Below are positions 54,359 through 62,851 of a stretch of DNA of 64,000 bases, piece by piece. Source of the DNA: Guptibacillus hwajinpoensis (lineage in GTDB: Bacteria; Bacillota; Bacilli; Bacillales; Bacillaceae_O). Made by a program: the position numbers and the translations under genes. Numbering within the stretch: position 1 is the stretch's first letter; each line of letters begins with the position of its first letter. The notes under the pieces were generated by a model. That model was not told where the DNA came from. It searched no databases and saw only the letters and a program-made list of their open reading frames with translations. The DNA lies in the NCBI GenBank assembly GCA_016841765.1, contig JAENYN010000006.1, positions 1 to 64,000 of the forward strand, read 5' to 3'.

Positions 54359-54959
54359 AACCTTGAAAGTGATGTTGGAACTGCAAGCTTTACGCGGCTT
54401 TTCAGCAAATGGATCCGGAACAGCTTCGGACAGCAGCACGCTTTTCACCGAGCTGCTGATGGAACAGCTGGCTTCCTTCACCGATACTGCCGGCTATTCA
54501 GCGCCCAAACAGGCAGTGCCGCTCATGCTGAAACCGGGGGTCATCCCGCCGTTCCAGCCGCCGGCATCATCTTCAACTCCTGTAGAGCAAGTGGAGCAGC
54601 TGATCAGCCAGGCAGCAGCCAAATATGACCTTGATCCGAAACTGATCCGATCGGTGATCCAGGTCGAATCCAACTTTGATTCAAATGCACAAAGCGGCGC
54701 AGGAGCCGCCGGACTCATGCAATTGATGCCGGCGACTGCAAGAGGGCTCGGCGTCGACAATGTATTTGATCCGGCCCAGAACATAGAGGGCGGCGCCAAA
54801 TACCTCCGCCAGATGCTCGACCGGTATGACGGTGATATCCCCCTTGCCCTTGCCGCCTATAATGCCGGCCCGGGGAACGTCAGCAAGTATAACGGAATCC
54901 CGCCGTTTAAAGAAACGGTCCATTACGTTCAAAAAGTGTCTTCCCTATATTATGCCTGA
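54348..54959 (+). CDS. yjbJ: Lytic transglycosylase, SLT type (YjbJ)
   Basis: 203 residues from the ATG at 54348 (GGAGG 6 bases before). A variable N-terminal part of about 85 residues, with no signal peptide seen, leads to the SLT domain: Glu107 in IQVESNF is the expected catalytic glutamate, followed by [18 protein letters not shown] and [13 protein letters not shown]. It would cleave peptidoglycan to 1,6-anhydromuramic products. How an enzyme without a signal peptide reaches the wall is unclear. It overlaps yjbK by 11 bases. Confidence 0.9.
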   Translation: MRTETLKVMLELQALRGFSANGSGTASDSSTLFTELLMEQLASFTDTAGYSAPKQAVPLMLKPGVIPPFQPPASSSTPVEQVEQLISQAAAKYDLDPKLIRSVIQVESNFDSNAQSGAGAAGLMQLMPATARGLGVDNVFDPAQNIEGGAKYLRQMLDRYDGDIPLALAAYNAGPGNVSKYNGIPPFKETVHYVQKVSSLYYA

Positions 54960-54988
54960 CCTGCCGTTCCAAACGGCAGGTTTTTTTC
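54959..54988 (+). terminator. Terminator of yjbKJ
   Basis: ACCTGCCGTT pairs with AACGGCAGGT around 3 bases, followed by TTTTTT. The stem starts at the last base of the stop codon. Confidence 0.85.
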
Positions 54989-55224
54989 TGTATTCTGAAG
55001 CCCGGAGGCATTCCGGTCGAACTTCCAATTCCTGAATTTTGAGCCGTTCATCCCCCTTCTCCTGAATGCCCGTCTTTCCGCAAATCCCCTTCACCCTCGG
55101 CAGCGTCTTCCCCATATTTGAGAATTTCCCGTTATATAAAGGGTTATTTTGGAAAATATATACACAAGACCAAATAATTGCATTCATTGCCGCTTTTCCA
55201 CTAGAATACGAAGGAACTTAGATT

Positions 55225-55264
55225 TGCCTATGGTTGCCTGGCAATTGCCAGGCAACCATAGGCA
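55225..55264. repeat. CAATTG-centred palindrome, copy 7, 40 bp
   Basis: The longest perfect palindrome of the family: TGCCTATGGTTGCCTGGCAA and its exact reverse complement, no mismatch. It sits in the 427-base gap 54960-55386 between yjbJ and yjbI, about 120 bases upstream of yjbI; the rest of that gap holds no other feature I can support. Confidence 0.95.
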
Positions 55265-55386
55265 TAAGGTCCCGTACCCGTATAGAAAAAGAAGGAAGCC
55301 CTTTTCGAAACACAACATTTGCCCGGGGCGGGGCGCGTTGCTAAAATAAACTTACAAATTGTCTGTATTTAGAGGAGACTACTATT

Positions 55387-55785
55387 ATGAACCGAGAAAA
55401 CCCCAATTTCAAAGCACCATTCGATATGATTGGCGGAGAACAAGTGATAGCGCGTCTCGTGGACGCTTTTTATAATCGTGTCGGAAGCCATCCCGATCTT
55501 ATACCGATTTTTCCAGATGATCTGACTGAAACGGCCCGGAAACAAAAACAATTCTTGACACAGTATCTTGGCGGGCCGGCACTGTATTCACAGGAACATG
55601 GCCATCCGATGCTGAGAGCCCGGCATAACCCGTTTGAAATCACACCGACAAGGGCCCGGGCCTGGCTTTCCTGCATGAGAGGCGCCATGGATGAAATCGG
55701 CCTTGAAGGCCCGCTGCGCGACGAATTTTATAACCGCCTTGTACTGACTGCTCAACATATGATCAACACACCTGATAACGACTAG
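55387..55785 (+). CDS. yjbI: Truncated haemoglobin, group II (YjbI)
   Basis: 132 residues. His80 in LRARHNPF is the proximal haem ligand, with Tyr29 (B10) and Trp93 (G8), the marks of group II (trHbO). It binds O2 or NO at haem in the cytoplasm. GAGGAG precedes the ATG. It is 17 bases before yjbH, as in B. subtilis, where both help protein quality control and protection from stress. Confidence 0.93.
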   Translation: MNRENPNFKAPFDMIGGEQVIARLVDAFYNRVGSHPDLIPIFPDDLTETARKQKQFLTQYLGGPALYSQEHGHPMLRARHNPFEITPTRARAWLSCMRGAMDEIGLEGPLRDEFYNRLVLTAQHMINTPDND

Positions 55786-55802
55786 CAGAAAGGAGGATAA
55801 GC

Positions 55803-56678
55803 ATGGACTTCCTGCAGACTGGACGGCGCAAGCACCCTTCTGCTTTTCACTATGACTTATTTCATAAACCGCTTGAGCTCTATGTTTTCATTGACCCATT
55901 ATGCCCTGAGTGCTGGGCTCTTGAGCCGGTCATCAAAAAGCTTCAGATCGAATACGGCCGTTTTTTCACAATCCGGCATATTTTAAGCGGCAAACTGAGT
56001 TCATACAAAACAATCAAAAAGAAAAACCATATGAATCTTGCAGAGCGCTGGGAGCGGACAGCCAACCGGACAGGAATGTCATGCGACGGGGATATATGGC
56101 TTGAAAATCCGATTTCCACCCCATATACGGCCTCCATCGCTATCAAAGCAGCGGAACTGCAAGGCAAGAAGCCGGGCCTCTTGTTTCTTAGAAAGCTCCA
56201 GGAAGAGCTCTTTCTTGAAAAAAGAAGCATCGACAGCGAGGAAACGCTTTGTGATGTCGCTAAAAAAGCCAACCTGGACGTTGAAGAATTCAAGCGCGAC
56301 CTCCAGTCTTCTGCCGCAGTCAAAGCGTTTCAATGTGACTTGAAGCTGACAGGCGAAATGGATATTCACGATATCCCGACGCTCGTCTTCTTCAACCATA
56401 ACTTTGAGGATGAAGGACTGAAGGTGCCTGGAAACTATTCATATGATGTATATGTCCACGTAATTGAAGAAATATTGCAGCGCAAAATAAAACCAAGTCC
56501 GCTGCCGAACATTGAACAATTCTTGAGTTATTTCCGTTTTGTAGCGACGAAAGAAATATCAGTTGTCTACAACCTGCCATGCAAAGAGGTCGAACGGATC
56601 ATGAAAAAGCTGTTAATCAAACAAAAAGTGGAACGGGTTCCTGTCAAATACGGGACGTTCTGGCGCTATATTGATTAA
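55803..56678 (+). CDS. yjbH: ClpXP adaptor, DsbA-like (YjbH/SpxH)
   Basis: 291 residues. A thioredoxin-like fold with Cys34-Pro-Glu-Cys37 ([11 protein letters not shown]) and the helical insert of the FrnE/DsbA group; [11 protein letters not shown] is the cis-proline loop. YjbH brings Spx to ClpXP for degradation and responds to zinc and oxidants. AGGAGG precedes the ATG, 17 bases after yjbI. The C-terminal third is the adaptor part. Confidence 0.92.
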   Translation: MDFLQTGRRKHPSAFHYDLFHKPLELYVFIDPLCPECWALEPVIKKLQIEYGRFFTIRHILSGKLSSYKTIKKKNHMNLAERWERTANRTGMSCDGDIWLENPISTPYTASIAIKAAELQGKKPGLLFLRKLQEELFLEKRSIDSEETLCDVAKKANLDVEEFKRDLQSSAAVKAFQCDLKLTGEMDIHDIPTLVFFNHNFEDEGLKVPGNYSYDVYVHVIEEILQRKIKPSPLPNIEQFLSYFRFVATKEISVVYNLPCKEVERIMKKLLIKQKVERVPVKYGTFWRYID

Positions 56679-56722
56679 AAATCAAGGGGAACCTGACTTA
56701 CGGCTTCCTCTTTTTACCCAAT

Positions 56723-56753
56723 AAAAAAACCGGGCACGGGGCCCGGTTTTTTT
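56723..56753. terminator. Terminator of yjbIH
   Basis: ACCGGGC and GCCCGGT pair around a 5-base loop with AAAAAA before and TTTTTT after. The rest of 56679-56999 (320 bases) has no other supported feature. Confidence 0.85.
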
Positions 56754-56999
56754 ATTTGTCTCAGTCGACAAAGGGGGATGGGAGAAAGTTTTTCACGGTC
56801 AAACAAAGGGGTAATGTTTTATGTGATTAACTTCACATCTATAATATATCAACTTGTTCAGTGTTTAACAAGAAGTTTGTTATACATTTCACAAAGCTGT
56901 CAAACTTCCTGCAGAGCACGTGCCAGAGCCTGTTCTTTTACGGCTGGTGCCTGCATATATAAGCAATATACTACTCTTTTAAAGAATGGGTGAATATCC

Positions 57000-57179
57000 A
57001 TGCAAGGATGGCTTATTATTGTATCGCTCGCTGCGTTTATCATCTCCTTCTTTTATTACTTGCTTGCATTGATGAATATGGCGCAAATACTCGTTGCGGC
57101 ACCAATTTTCTTTGTTACAATCATGCTGGCGATTGCTGCAATCACGCAGCCGAACAGGTTTAGAGGATTCGGGCCGTGA
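57000..57179 (+). CDS. 59-residue membrane protein (YizD-like)
   Basis: ATG at 57000; a weak GGGTG box lies about 10 bases upstream. The product is two hydrophobic helices (GWLIIVSLAAFIISFFYYL and AQILVAAPIFFVTIMLAI) with a polar tail TQPNRFRGFGP. A small protein of this size lies at this place in B. subtilis (yizD); the match is from position and layout. The stop codon overlaps a terminator stem. Confidence 0.6.
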   Translation: MQGWLIIVSLAAFIISFFYYLLALMNMAQILVAAPIFFVTIMLAIAAITQPNRFRGFGP

Positions 57180-57196
57180 GATGCGGCCTTTTTTTG
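57172..57196 (+). terminator. Terminator of the yizD-like gene
   Basis: GGCCG pairs with CGGCC around 7 bases and is followed by TTTTTTT. Confidence 0.65.
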
Positions 57197-57222
57197 TGTT
57201 GTGAAAAAAGGTAACTGGCCGG

Positions 57223-57314
57223 TTTTGAAAAATAAGTTTATCACTTTGAAAGAAAAACCGGCCGTTTTAAAAGACAAACTTACTTTTTAAAGAAAAACCC
57301 ACAGTTATTAAAAA
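57223..57314. repeat. 21-bp-period degenerate array (TTTTRAAARA type)
   Basis: TTTTGAAAAA, CTTTGAAAGA, TTTTAAAAGA and TTTTAAAGAA begin at 57223, 57244, 57265 and 57285, with a fifth related unit near 57306. Steps are 21, 21, 20 and about 21. GGCCGG occurs twice between them. It lies between convergent genes (yizD-like and pepF). Confidence 0.7.
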
Positions 57315-57420
57315 ACAAACAATCCTCTACGCTGTCTATCCAAATATTTTAGTATCACTAGTTTCACCCAATTTTTCAGTAAACCGCCCATCCTCACTTC
57401 CCGGACAGCACCCCGCCGGT

Positions 57421-57556
57421 ACAAAAGCGCAGGGCGCCCGCTTAGCGGCGTACGCATAAGCGGGGGGTACCTGCACCTTCTGGAGGGGATTACCGCTTAT
57501 GGCGATAGCCGCTGGAGCCTGAAGCTGGACTCCCTTCTCGCTTTTTATCGACAACA
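57421..57556. repeat. GCGCC stem-loop repeat, full copy A
   Basis: AAAAGCGCAGGGCGCC starts the element and GCTTTTTATCGACAAC ends it. Inside, CGCATAAGCGG pairs with CCGCTTATGGCG in a long interrupted inverted repeat. Copy B is at 59877 and a short form at 39166. No coding frame. Confidence 0.8.
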
Positions 57557-57582
57557 TAAAAATTGTATCATTTGCTTAACAA

Positions 57583-57622
57583 ACCCAAAAACCGCATCCC
57601 CTTCCCGGGATGCGGTTTTTCT
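57583..57622. terminator. Bidirectional terminator, pepF end
   Basis: AAAAACCGCATCCC and GGGATGCGGTTTTT form a 14-bp perfect stem around CTTCCC. Confidence 0.88.
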
Positions 57623-57624
57623 CA

Positions 57625-59442
57625 TTATTCATCAAGCAATTTTTCCATTTCCGTCAGTTTTTCCTCAAATACAGAGAGGGCCTCTTCGATCGGTTTGGCA
57701 GAGGTCATATCGACTCCGGCTTTTTTCAAGACTTCGATCGGATAATCGGAGCTTCCGGCTTTCAGGAAGTCGAGGTAGCGGTCCACTGCCGGCTGGCCTT
57801 CTTCAAGGATTTGGTTGGAGAGGGCTGCCGCTGCACTGAAGCCTGTTGCATACTGGTATACATAGTAGTTGTAATAGAAATGCGGAATGCGGGCCCATTC
57901 GAGGCCGATTTCCTTATCAATGACAATGTCATCGCCAAAGTACTTTTTGTTCAGTTCATAGTATTCTTTTTCAAGCACATCCGGTGTGAGCGCTTCGCCG
58001 TTTTGGACCATCTGATGGATTTTATGCTCGAATTCGGCAAACATCGTCTGGCGGAAGACGGTGCCGCGGAAACCTTCCAGGTAATGGTTCAGCAAGTACA
58101 GCTTCTCTTTTTTATCATCGGTGTGCTCAAGCATGTAATCGTTGAGAAGCGCTTCGTTTGTAGTTGAAGCCACTTCAGCGACAAAGATTGAGTAATTGGC
58201 GTATGGATAAGGCTGCGTCTTCCTTGAATAGTAGCTGTGGACGGAATGGCCAAGCTCGTGGGCGAGCGTGAACAGGTTGTTGACGTTATCCTGCCAGTTC
58301 AATAAGATATACGGGTTTGTCCCATATGTTCCGGATGAATACGCTCCGCTGCGCTTGCCTTTGTTCTCTTCGACATCAATCCAGCGGTTTTCAAAGCCTT
58401 CCTTGAGGATATCCTGGTATTCGCTTCCAAGTGGTGCCAGGCCCTCGATCACGTTCTTTTTCGCTTCTTCGTACGGAATCTCCATTTTCACTTCCTTAAC
58501 GAGCGGTGTATAGAGATCGTACATGTGCAGTTCATCAACTCCGAGAACTTTTTTACGGAGTTTGACATAGCGGTGTAGCAGATCCAGGTGGTCGTTTACA
58601 GTTCCGACGAGATTGTCATAGACGCTTTCCGGGATATTGTTGCTGTCCAGCGCTGCCTGGCGGGCCGTTTCATAATTACGGACCTGGGCATAGAAGTTGT
58701 CTTTCTTGATCGTGCCGCTCAATGTGCTGGCAAACGTATTTTTGAATTTTCCATACGTGTCATAAACCGCTTCAAACGCTTCTTTTCTTACACTCCGGTC
58801 GCTGCTTTCAAGGAAACGGATATAGCGGCCGTGGGTCACTTCCACTTCCTCTCCGTTTTCATCCTTGACTGCAGGGAACTTAAGATCAGCATTGTTAAGC
58901 ATGCCGAATGTATTGCTCGGGGCAGATGCCACTTCGGAAGCCTGGGCCAACAGCGCTTCTTCCTTTGCGCTCAGGACGTGCGGGCGCTGCCTCGTGATTT
59001 CATCGAGTGCCTTTTCATAAAGGCGCAGCTCTTCATTTTCTTTCAAAAACGACTTAAGCTTGTCTTCATCAATGCCCAATATTTCCGGCACCATGAAAGC
59101 AAGTGCACTGCCGACCTGCGTATATAAATTGGAAGCGCGGTCATTCAGCCCCTGGTAGAATGAATTTGTCGTATCCTGGTCGTAGCGCATATGGGCATAT
59201 GTATAAAGCTTGCCAAGCTTCATGCCGATCTCATCCTGCAACTTCAATGCCTGATACAGTGTATCTGCACTTTCTCCAAGCTTGCCTTCATATTCTTTTA
59301 CTTTCGGAATGAGTTCCTTCGTCTCTTTGAATTGTTTTTCCCATTCCTCGTCGCTTGCAAAAATATCTTCAAGCCTCCACGTCAGCTCTTCGGCAATCTC
59401 TTCGCGGGCTGGAAGTTCCTTCACTTTTGTTTCTTCTGCCAT
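57625..59442 (-). CDS. pepF: Oligoendopeptidase F
   Basis: 605 residues from the ATG at 59442 (GGAGGAGATCAA upstream); the longer frame to 59589 includes hydrophobic sequence without a ribosome site. It is an M3-family metallopeptidase: HELGH with His395, Glu396 and His399, then a Glu in EVASTTNEALL. It hydrolyses short peptides in the cytoplasm. It is the terminal gene of the conserved block toward mecA in B. subtilis, but here a transporter operon follows instead. Confidence 0.93.
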   Translation of the reverse strand: MAEETKVKELPAREEIAEELTWRLEDIFASDEEWEKQFKETKELIPKVKEYEGKLGESADTLYQALKLQDEIGMKLGKLYTYAHMRYDQDTTNSFYQGLNDRASNLYTQVGSALAFMVPEILGIDEDKLKSFLKENEELRLYEKALDEITRQRPHVLSAKEEALLAQASEVASAPSNTFGMLNNADLKFPAVKDENGEEVEVTHGRYIRFLESSDRSVRKEAFEAVYDTYGKFKNTFASTLSGTIKKDNFYAQVRNYETARQAALDSNNIPESVYDNLVGTVNDHLDLLHRYVKLRKKVLGVDELHMYDLYTPLVKEVKMEIPYEEAKKNVIEGLAPLGSEYQDILKEGFENRWIDVEENKGKRSGAYSSGTYGTNPYILLNWQDNVNNLFTLAHELGHSVHSYYSRKTQPYPYANYSIFVAEVASTTNEALLNDYMLEHTDDKKEKLYLLNHYLEGFRGTVFRQTMFAEFEHKIHQMVQNGEALTPDVLEKEYYELNKKYFGDDIVIDKEIGLEWARIPHFYYNYYVYQYATGFSAAAALSNQILEEGQPAVDRYLDFLKAGSSDYPIEVLKKAGVDMTSAKPIEEALSVFEEKLTEMEKLLDE

Positions 59443-59722
59443 TTGATCTCCTCCATCATGAAAAAATAAAACGAAAGGCAATATCCACCATATCATAATT
59501 CGGTATTCCCTTCTTTCATTCCTGTTAAAAAGGTTATTTTTTCTAAATATACTGAAAAACCAACAATTGCACCTTTTTGACTTGTTCATTTGCTACTAGT
59601 GTTTTCACCGTCTGTAAAATCATGCACCGATTTTCCTTATGAAGAACAAAATATCGATACAGAAGCCTATTTCCCGTGCCTGTCATCCAAGAGGATTTAA
59701 CATTCAAGGCACTGATCGGCTG

Positions 59723-59827
59723 TTACTGTCCAGTTTTCGCTTTTTACTGTCCAATTCACTGACTTTACTGTCCAGTTTTTGCATTTTACTGTCCAATTCA
59801 CCAACTTTACTGTCCAAATCTCCTCTC
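59723..59827. repeat. 21-bp-period array (TTACTGTCCA type), five exact steps
   Basis: TTACTGTCCA begins at 59723, 59744, 59765, 59786 and 59807: four steps of exactly 21. Units alternate: 1 and 3 continue GTTTT(C/T)GC, 2 and 4 continue ATTCAC, so there is also a 42-bp period. It lies upstream of pepF in a gap of about 650 bases that also holds a stem-loop repeat and a terminator. Confidence 0.92.
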
Positions 59828-59876
59828 AACAATCTCCAAAGCCATTGCCAATTAACTAAGCAGAAATTTTATGCTG

Positions 59877-60021
59877 GAAAGAGCGCCGGCTTAGCAGTGT
59901 ACGCATAAGCGGGTGTGCCTACAGGAAGTGATTTTTCTTTCCGGAGGGAATCACCGCTTATGACGATAGCCATTGGCGCCTGGAACTGGATGACTCCCTT
60001 CTGGCTTTAGGTCCACAACGC
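59877..60021. repeat. GCGCC stem-loop repeat, full copy B
   Basis: Aligns with copy A at 57421: AGAGCGCCGGCTTAGC start, CGCATAAGCGG paired with CCGCTTATGACG in the middle, and TGGATGACTCCCTTCTGGCTT with CCACAAC at the end. Confidence 0.75.
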
Positions 60022-60023
60022 AC

Positions 60024-60060
60024 AAAAACTGCCTGCTCCGAATTCAATCGGAACAGGCAG
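60024..60060 (-). terminator. Terminator of the liv-type operon
   Basis: On the minus strand CTGCCTGTTCCG pairs with CGGAGCAGGCAG around TTGAATT, followed by TTTTTG. One mismatch. Confidence 0.8.
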
Positions 60061-60093
60061 CAAAGCACCCAATTTATGCGTCTATTTTTTTAA

Positions 60094-61293
60094 TCAATCA
60101 ACCTTAATCGGCACAATCTCGCCGTTTTCCACGGCGGCGACAATCAATTCGGCGTCAAACCCGCCATCTTCACTGATTGCAGGGATGACATAAACCTTTT
60201 TGTCTTCCGGAAGGTTATCAAGGCCGTCCTGCATATGGCTGCGGATTTTTTCCGGATCATCGACCGAACCTGCCGCTTTCATGGCTTCAACAAATACGTA
60301 GGTGGCGATGTAATTCAATCCCGCTTCAGAGCCAGGGTCTTCATCATATTTCGCCCTGTAGTTTTCCACGAATTCCGGAACGCCCGGGCTGTCCGAATCG
60401 ACGAGAGGCATGACGCCGATGGCCCCGTTCAGGACGTCGTAAGATCCGGTCACCCGTTTCATTTCGTCAAACTTGGCCTGGTCCATCACGATAAAGCCGC
60501 CTTCAAAACCAAGTTCCCGGGCCTGTTTCGCCACTTTGGCTGTCGGCTCGGACGGCCCGCCGATGAACAGGACATCCGGCTTCTCTTTTAAAGCATTGGT
60601 GACGATGGTGAAAAAGTCGGTATCTTTCGAGAAGTCGATGGCGGAGTTATAAACGATTTCGCCGCCTTTCTTTTCCCAGTACGGCTTCAGTTTTTCCGAC
60701 CAGTCTTTTCCATATTGGGAAGCTGTCGGGAGGAATGCGATTTTCTTGCCGTAGTTTTCCATTGCATAGTTTGTGAACGGCTCAAGATAACCGTCATAGC
60801 GCGGCGGAATTCTGACGGTCAGTTTGTTGCCGGCTTCGGTCACTTTCGGCTCGCTTGTATATGCGCCGATAATGAACTTCTTCTGTTCATTGAATACTTG
60901 CATCGCGAAAACGCCGCCGCTGTGCGGAGTGAAGACAATTGGCGTATCGTTTTCCTGGAGGAGGCGCTGGGCGTTGGCGCCGGCTTCATTCGGCAAATAT
61001 TTGTCATCAAGGGAGACGACATTAAGATTATACTTCTTGCCGTCGACCTCAAACCCGCCGGCTTTGTTGATTTCTTCGGCAGCCATTTCCACCCCGTTCA
61101 ATGTGCGCTTTCCGTAAAATGCTGCCGGCCCGCTTAATGGCCCGGTGTAGCCGATGTTCACGGTCGCACCGTCCGACCCGCCGCTTTCACTGCTGCTTTT
61201 GACTGCCGTTTCCTCCGAACCGGCGCATGCGGCCAGGCTCATTACAAGCAATAACACCAAACTAATGACAACACTAAGCTTCCCTTTACTCAT
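60094..61293 (-). CDS. Branched-chain amino acid-type ABC substrate-binding lipoprotein
   Basis: About 399 residues from the ATG at 61293 (GAGGGGG upstream). A lipoprotein signal with lipobox LAAC (VSLVLLLVMSLAAC) gives acylated Cys22. The mature part is a periplasmic-binding fold type I (Peripla_BP_6): VNIGYTGPLSGPAAFYG, then GVEMAAEEINKAGG and the later DVLFIGG. It should deliver amino acids or related compounds to the permeases below. Ligand may be other than leucine: relatives bind amides, urea or aromatic acids. Confidence 0.9.
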   Translation of the reverse strand: MSKGKLSVVISLVLLLVMSLAACAGSEETAVKSSSESGGSDGATVNIGYTGPLSGPAAFYGKRTLNGVEMAAEEINKAGGFEVDGKKYNLNVVSLDDKYLPNEAGANAQRLLQENDTPIVFTPHSGGVFAMQVFNEQKKFIIGAYTSEPKVTEAGNKLTVRIPPRYDGYLEPFTNYAMENYGKKIAFLPTASQYGKDWSEKLKPYWEKKGGEIVYNSAIDFSKDTDFFTIVTNALKEKPDVLFIGGPSEPTAKVAKQARELGFEGGFIVMDQAKFDEMKRVTGSYDVLNGAIGVMPLVDSDSPGVPEFVENYRAKYDEDPGSEAGLNYIATYVFVEAMKAAGSVDDPEKIRSHMQDGLDNLPEDKKVYVIPAISEDGGFDAELIVAAVENGEIVPIKVD

Positions 61294-61383
61294 GCTTTTC
61301 CCCCTCAATATTAAAAATATTCAGAAAACAAACAGTGCAACAGCGGCCCGGACTCCCTCACCCCCTTCAATTGTTTTCCATAC

Positions 61384-62091
61384 TTACGCACCGATGTACG
61401 CTTTTCGGATACTGTCATTGTTGAATAATTCTTCTGAAGTCCCTTCTGCGACGATGGAGCCGTTTTCAAATACATAACCTTTATCTGCCACTTTCAATGC
61501 GGCATTGGCATTTTGTTCAGCAAGCAGGATGGTCGTGCCTTCATTGTTGATTTGCCTGATGACCTCAAACATTTGCTCAACGATTAAAGGCGCCAGTCCG
61601 ATTGAAGGCTCATCAAGCATCATTAATTTCGGTTTCGCCATCAGGGCACGCCCGATTGCGAGCATCTGCTGCTGGCCGCCGCTTAATGAGCCTGCGGCAT
61701 CATCTTTTTTATCGTACAGGATCGGAAAAAGCTCATATACGTGCTCAAGGGCTTTTTTCGTCTGCACCCGTTTCTTGCGATGGACATACGCTCCCATCCG
61801 CAAGTTTTCATATACAGTCATGTCGGAAAACAGGTTCCGTCCTTCGGCACACTGGACGATTCCCGCCTGGACGATCCGGTCGGGCGACATTTTATTCAAA
61901 AGCGAATCCCCAAACACAATTGCCCCTTCAGCAGGGCGGTTCAGCCCGCTGACCGTTTTGAAAGTGGTGCTCTTGCCGGCCCCGTTGGAACCGAGCAGGA
62001 CGGCGATTTCCCCTTCGCGGATGTCGATATTGACATCTTTTACTGCCGTATAGTCGCCGTATTTTACCGACACGTTCTCCAGTTTAAGCAA
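61384..62091 (-). CDS. livF: ABC transporter ATPase, LivF type
   Basis: 235 residues from a TTG at 62091 (GGAGGG upstream). Walker A GSNGAGKST (34-42), signature LSGGQQQ, Walker B LMMLDEPS with the H-loop region. It overlaps livG by 8 bases, showing coupling. It powers the permease pair by ATP hydrolysis on the cytoplasmic face. Confidence 0.93.
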   Translation of the reverse strand: MLKLENVSVKYGDYTAVKDVNIDIREGEIAVLLGSNGAGKSTTFKTVSGLNRPAEGAIVFGDSLLNKMSPDRIVQAGIVQCAEGRNLFSDMTVYENLRMGAYVHRKKRVQTKKALEHVYELFPILYDKKDDAAGSLSGGQQQMLAIGRALMAKPKLMMLDEPSIGLAPLIVEQMFEVIRQINNEGTTILLAEQNANAALKVADKGYVFENGSIVAEGTSEELFNNDSIRKAYIGA

Positions 62092-62851
62092 TGGCGCTCC
62101 CTCCCAGATACGCTTTGATTACCGCTTCATTATTTTGGATTTCGGCAGGGGTGCCTTCGGCGATTTTCTCACCGTAATTGAGCACCATGATTTTGTCGGC
62201 CAGATTCATGATCATTTGCATTTTGTGCTCAATTGTACAGACGGTAATGCCTTTGTCCGCGATTTTTTTCATCAGTTCGGCAAGCCCCTCCGTTTCATCC
62301 GGATTGACGCCTGCCGCCGGCTCATCAAGAAAGACGACTTCAGGATCAGTGGCGAGCGCAAGAGCGATAGCGACGCGCTTTTTTTCCTCCTGGCTGAGCC
62401 CGCCTGCCAGTTTATCCGCAGCAGCAGTAAGGCCGACGAATTCAAGCACTTCTACCGCTTTATCCCGGCATCGCTTCTCTTCCCTTTTCAGTCTTCCTGT
62501 CCGGAAAACGGCATCAAGCAAGTTGGATTTTGTCCGCAGCCTGTGGCCAACGATGACGTTTTCAAGCACTGTGGCCTGATCAAATAAATTAGTCGTCTGA
62601 AAGGTCCTGGCAATGCCCAGCTCTGCGATTTTGTTGGAAGGAAGACGGGTGATATCCCTGTTTTTGAAAATGACTTTTCCGGAAGTCGGCGTATAAAAGC
62701 CGCTGATCAAATTGAAAAAGGTTGATTTCCCTGCTCCGTTCGGCCCGATGATCGCGTTGATTTTCCCTTCTTCAATGGAAAAGTCGACATCATTGACGGC
62801 AAGAAGGCCTCCGAACTGTTTTGTGAGATTGCTTGTTTCGAGAAACATCAT
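62084..62851 (-). CDS. livG: ABC transporter ATPase, LivG type
   Basis: 255 residues from the ATG at 62851 (GGAGGAGGG upstream; a second ATG follows at 62848). Walker A GPNGAGKST (36-44), Walker B VVFLDEPA. The C-loop reads LSQEEKKRV instead of the common LSGGQ or LAYGQ, with an upstream AGG. LivG-type branched-chain ATPases often vary here. It overlaps both livM (4 bases) and livF (8 bases). Confidence 0.92.
   Translation of the reverse strand: MMFLETSNLTKQFGGLLAVNDVDFSIEEGKINAIIGPNGAGKSTFFNLISGFYTPTSGKVIFKNRDITRLPSNKIAELGIARTFQTTNLFDQATVLENVIVGHRLRTKSNLLDAVFRTGRLKREEKRCRDKAVEVLEFVGLTAAADKLAGGLSQEEKKRVAIALALATDPEVVFLDEPAAGVNPDETEGLAELMKKIADKGITVCTIEHKMQMIMNLADKIMVLNYGEKIAEGTPAEIQNNEAVIKAYLGGSAIA

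Noticed and set aside
59639-59908. Plus-strand LLSS/LLSN heptad ORF
   Set aside because: Product of the 21-bp period; no ribosome site and a non-repeat N terminus without protein character.
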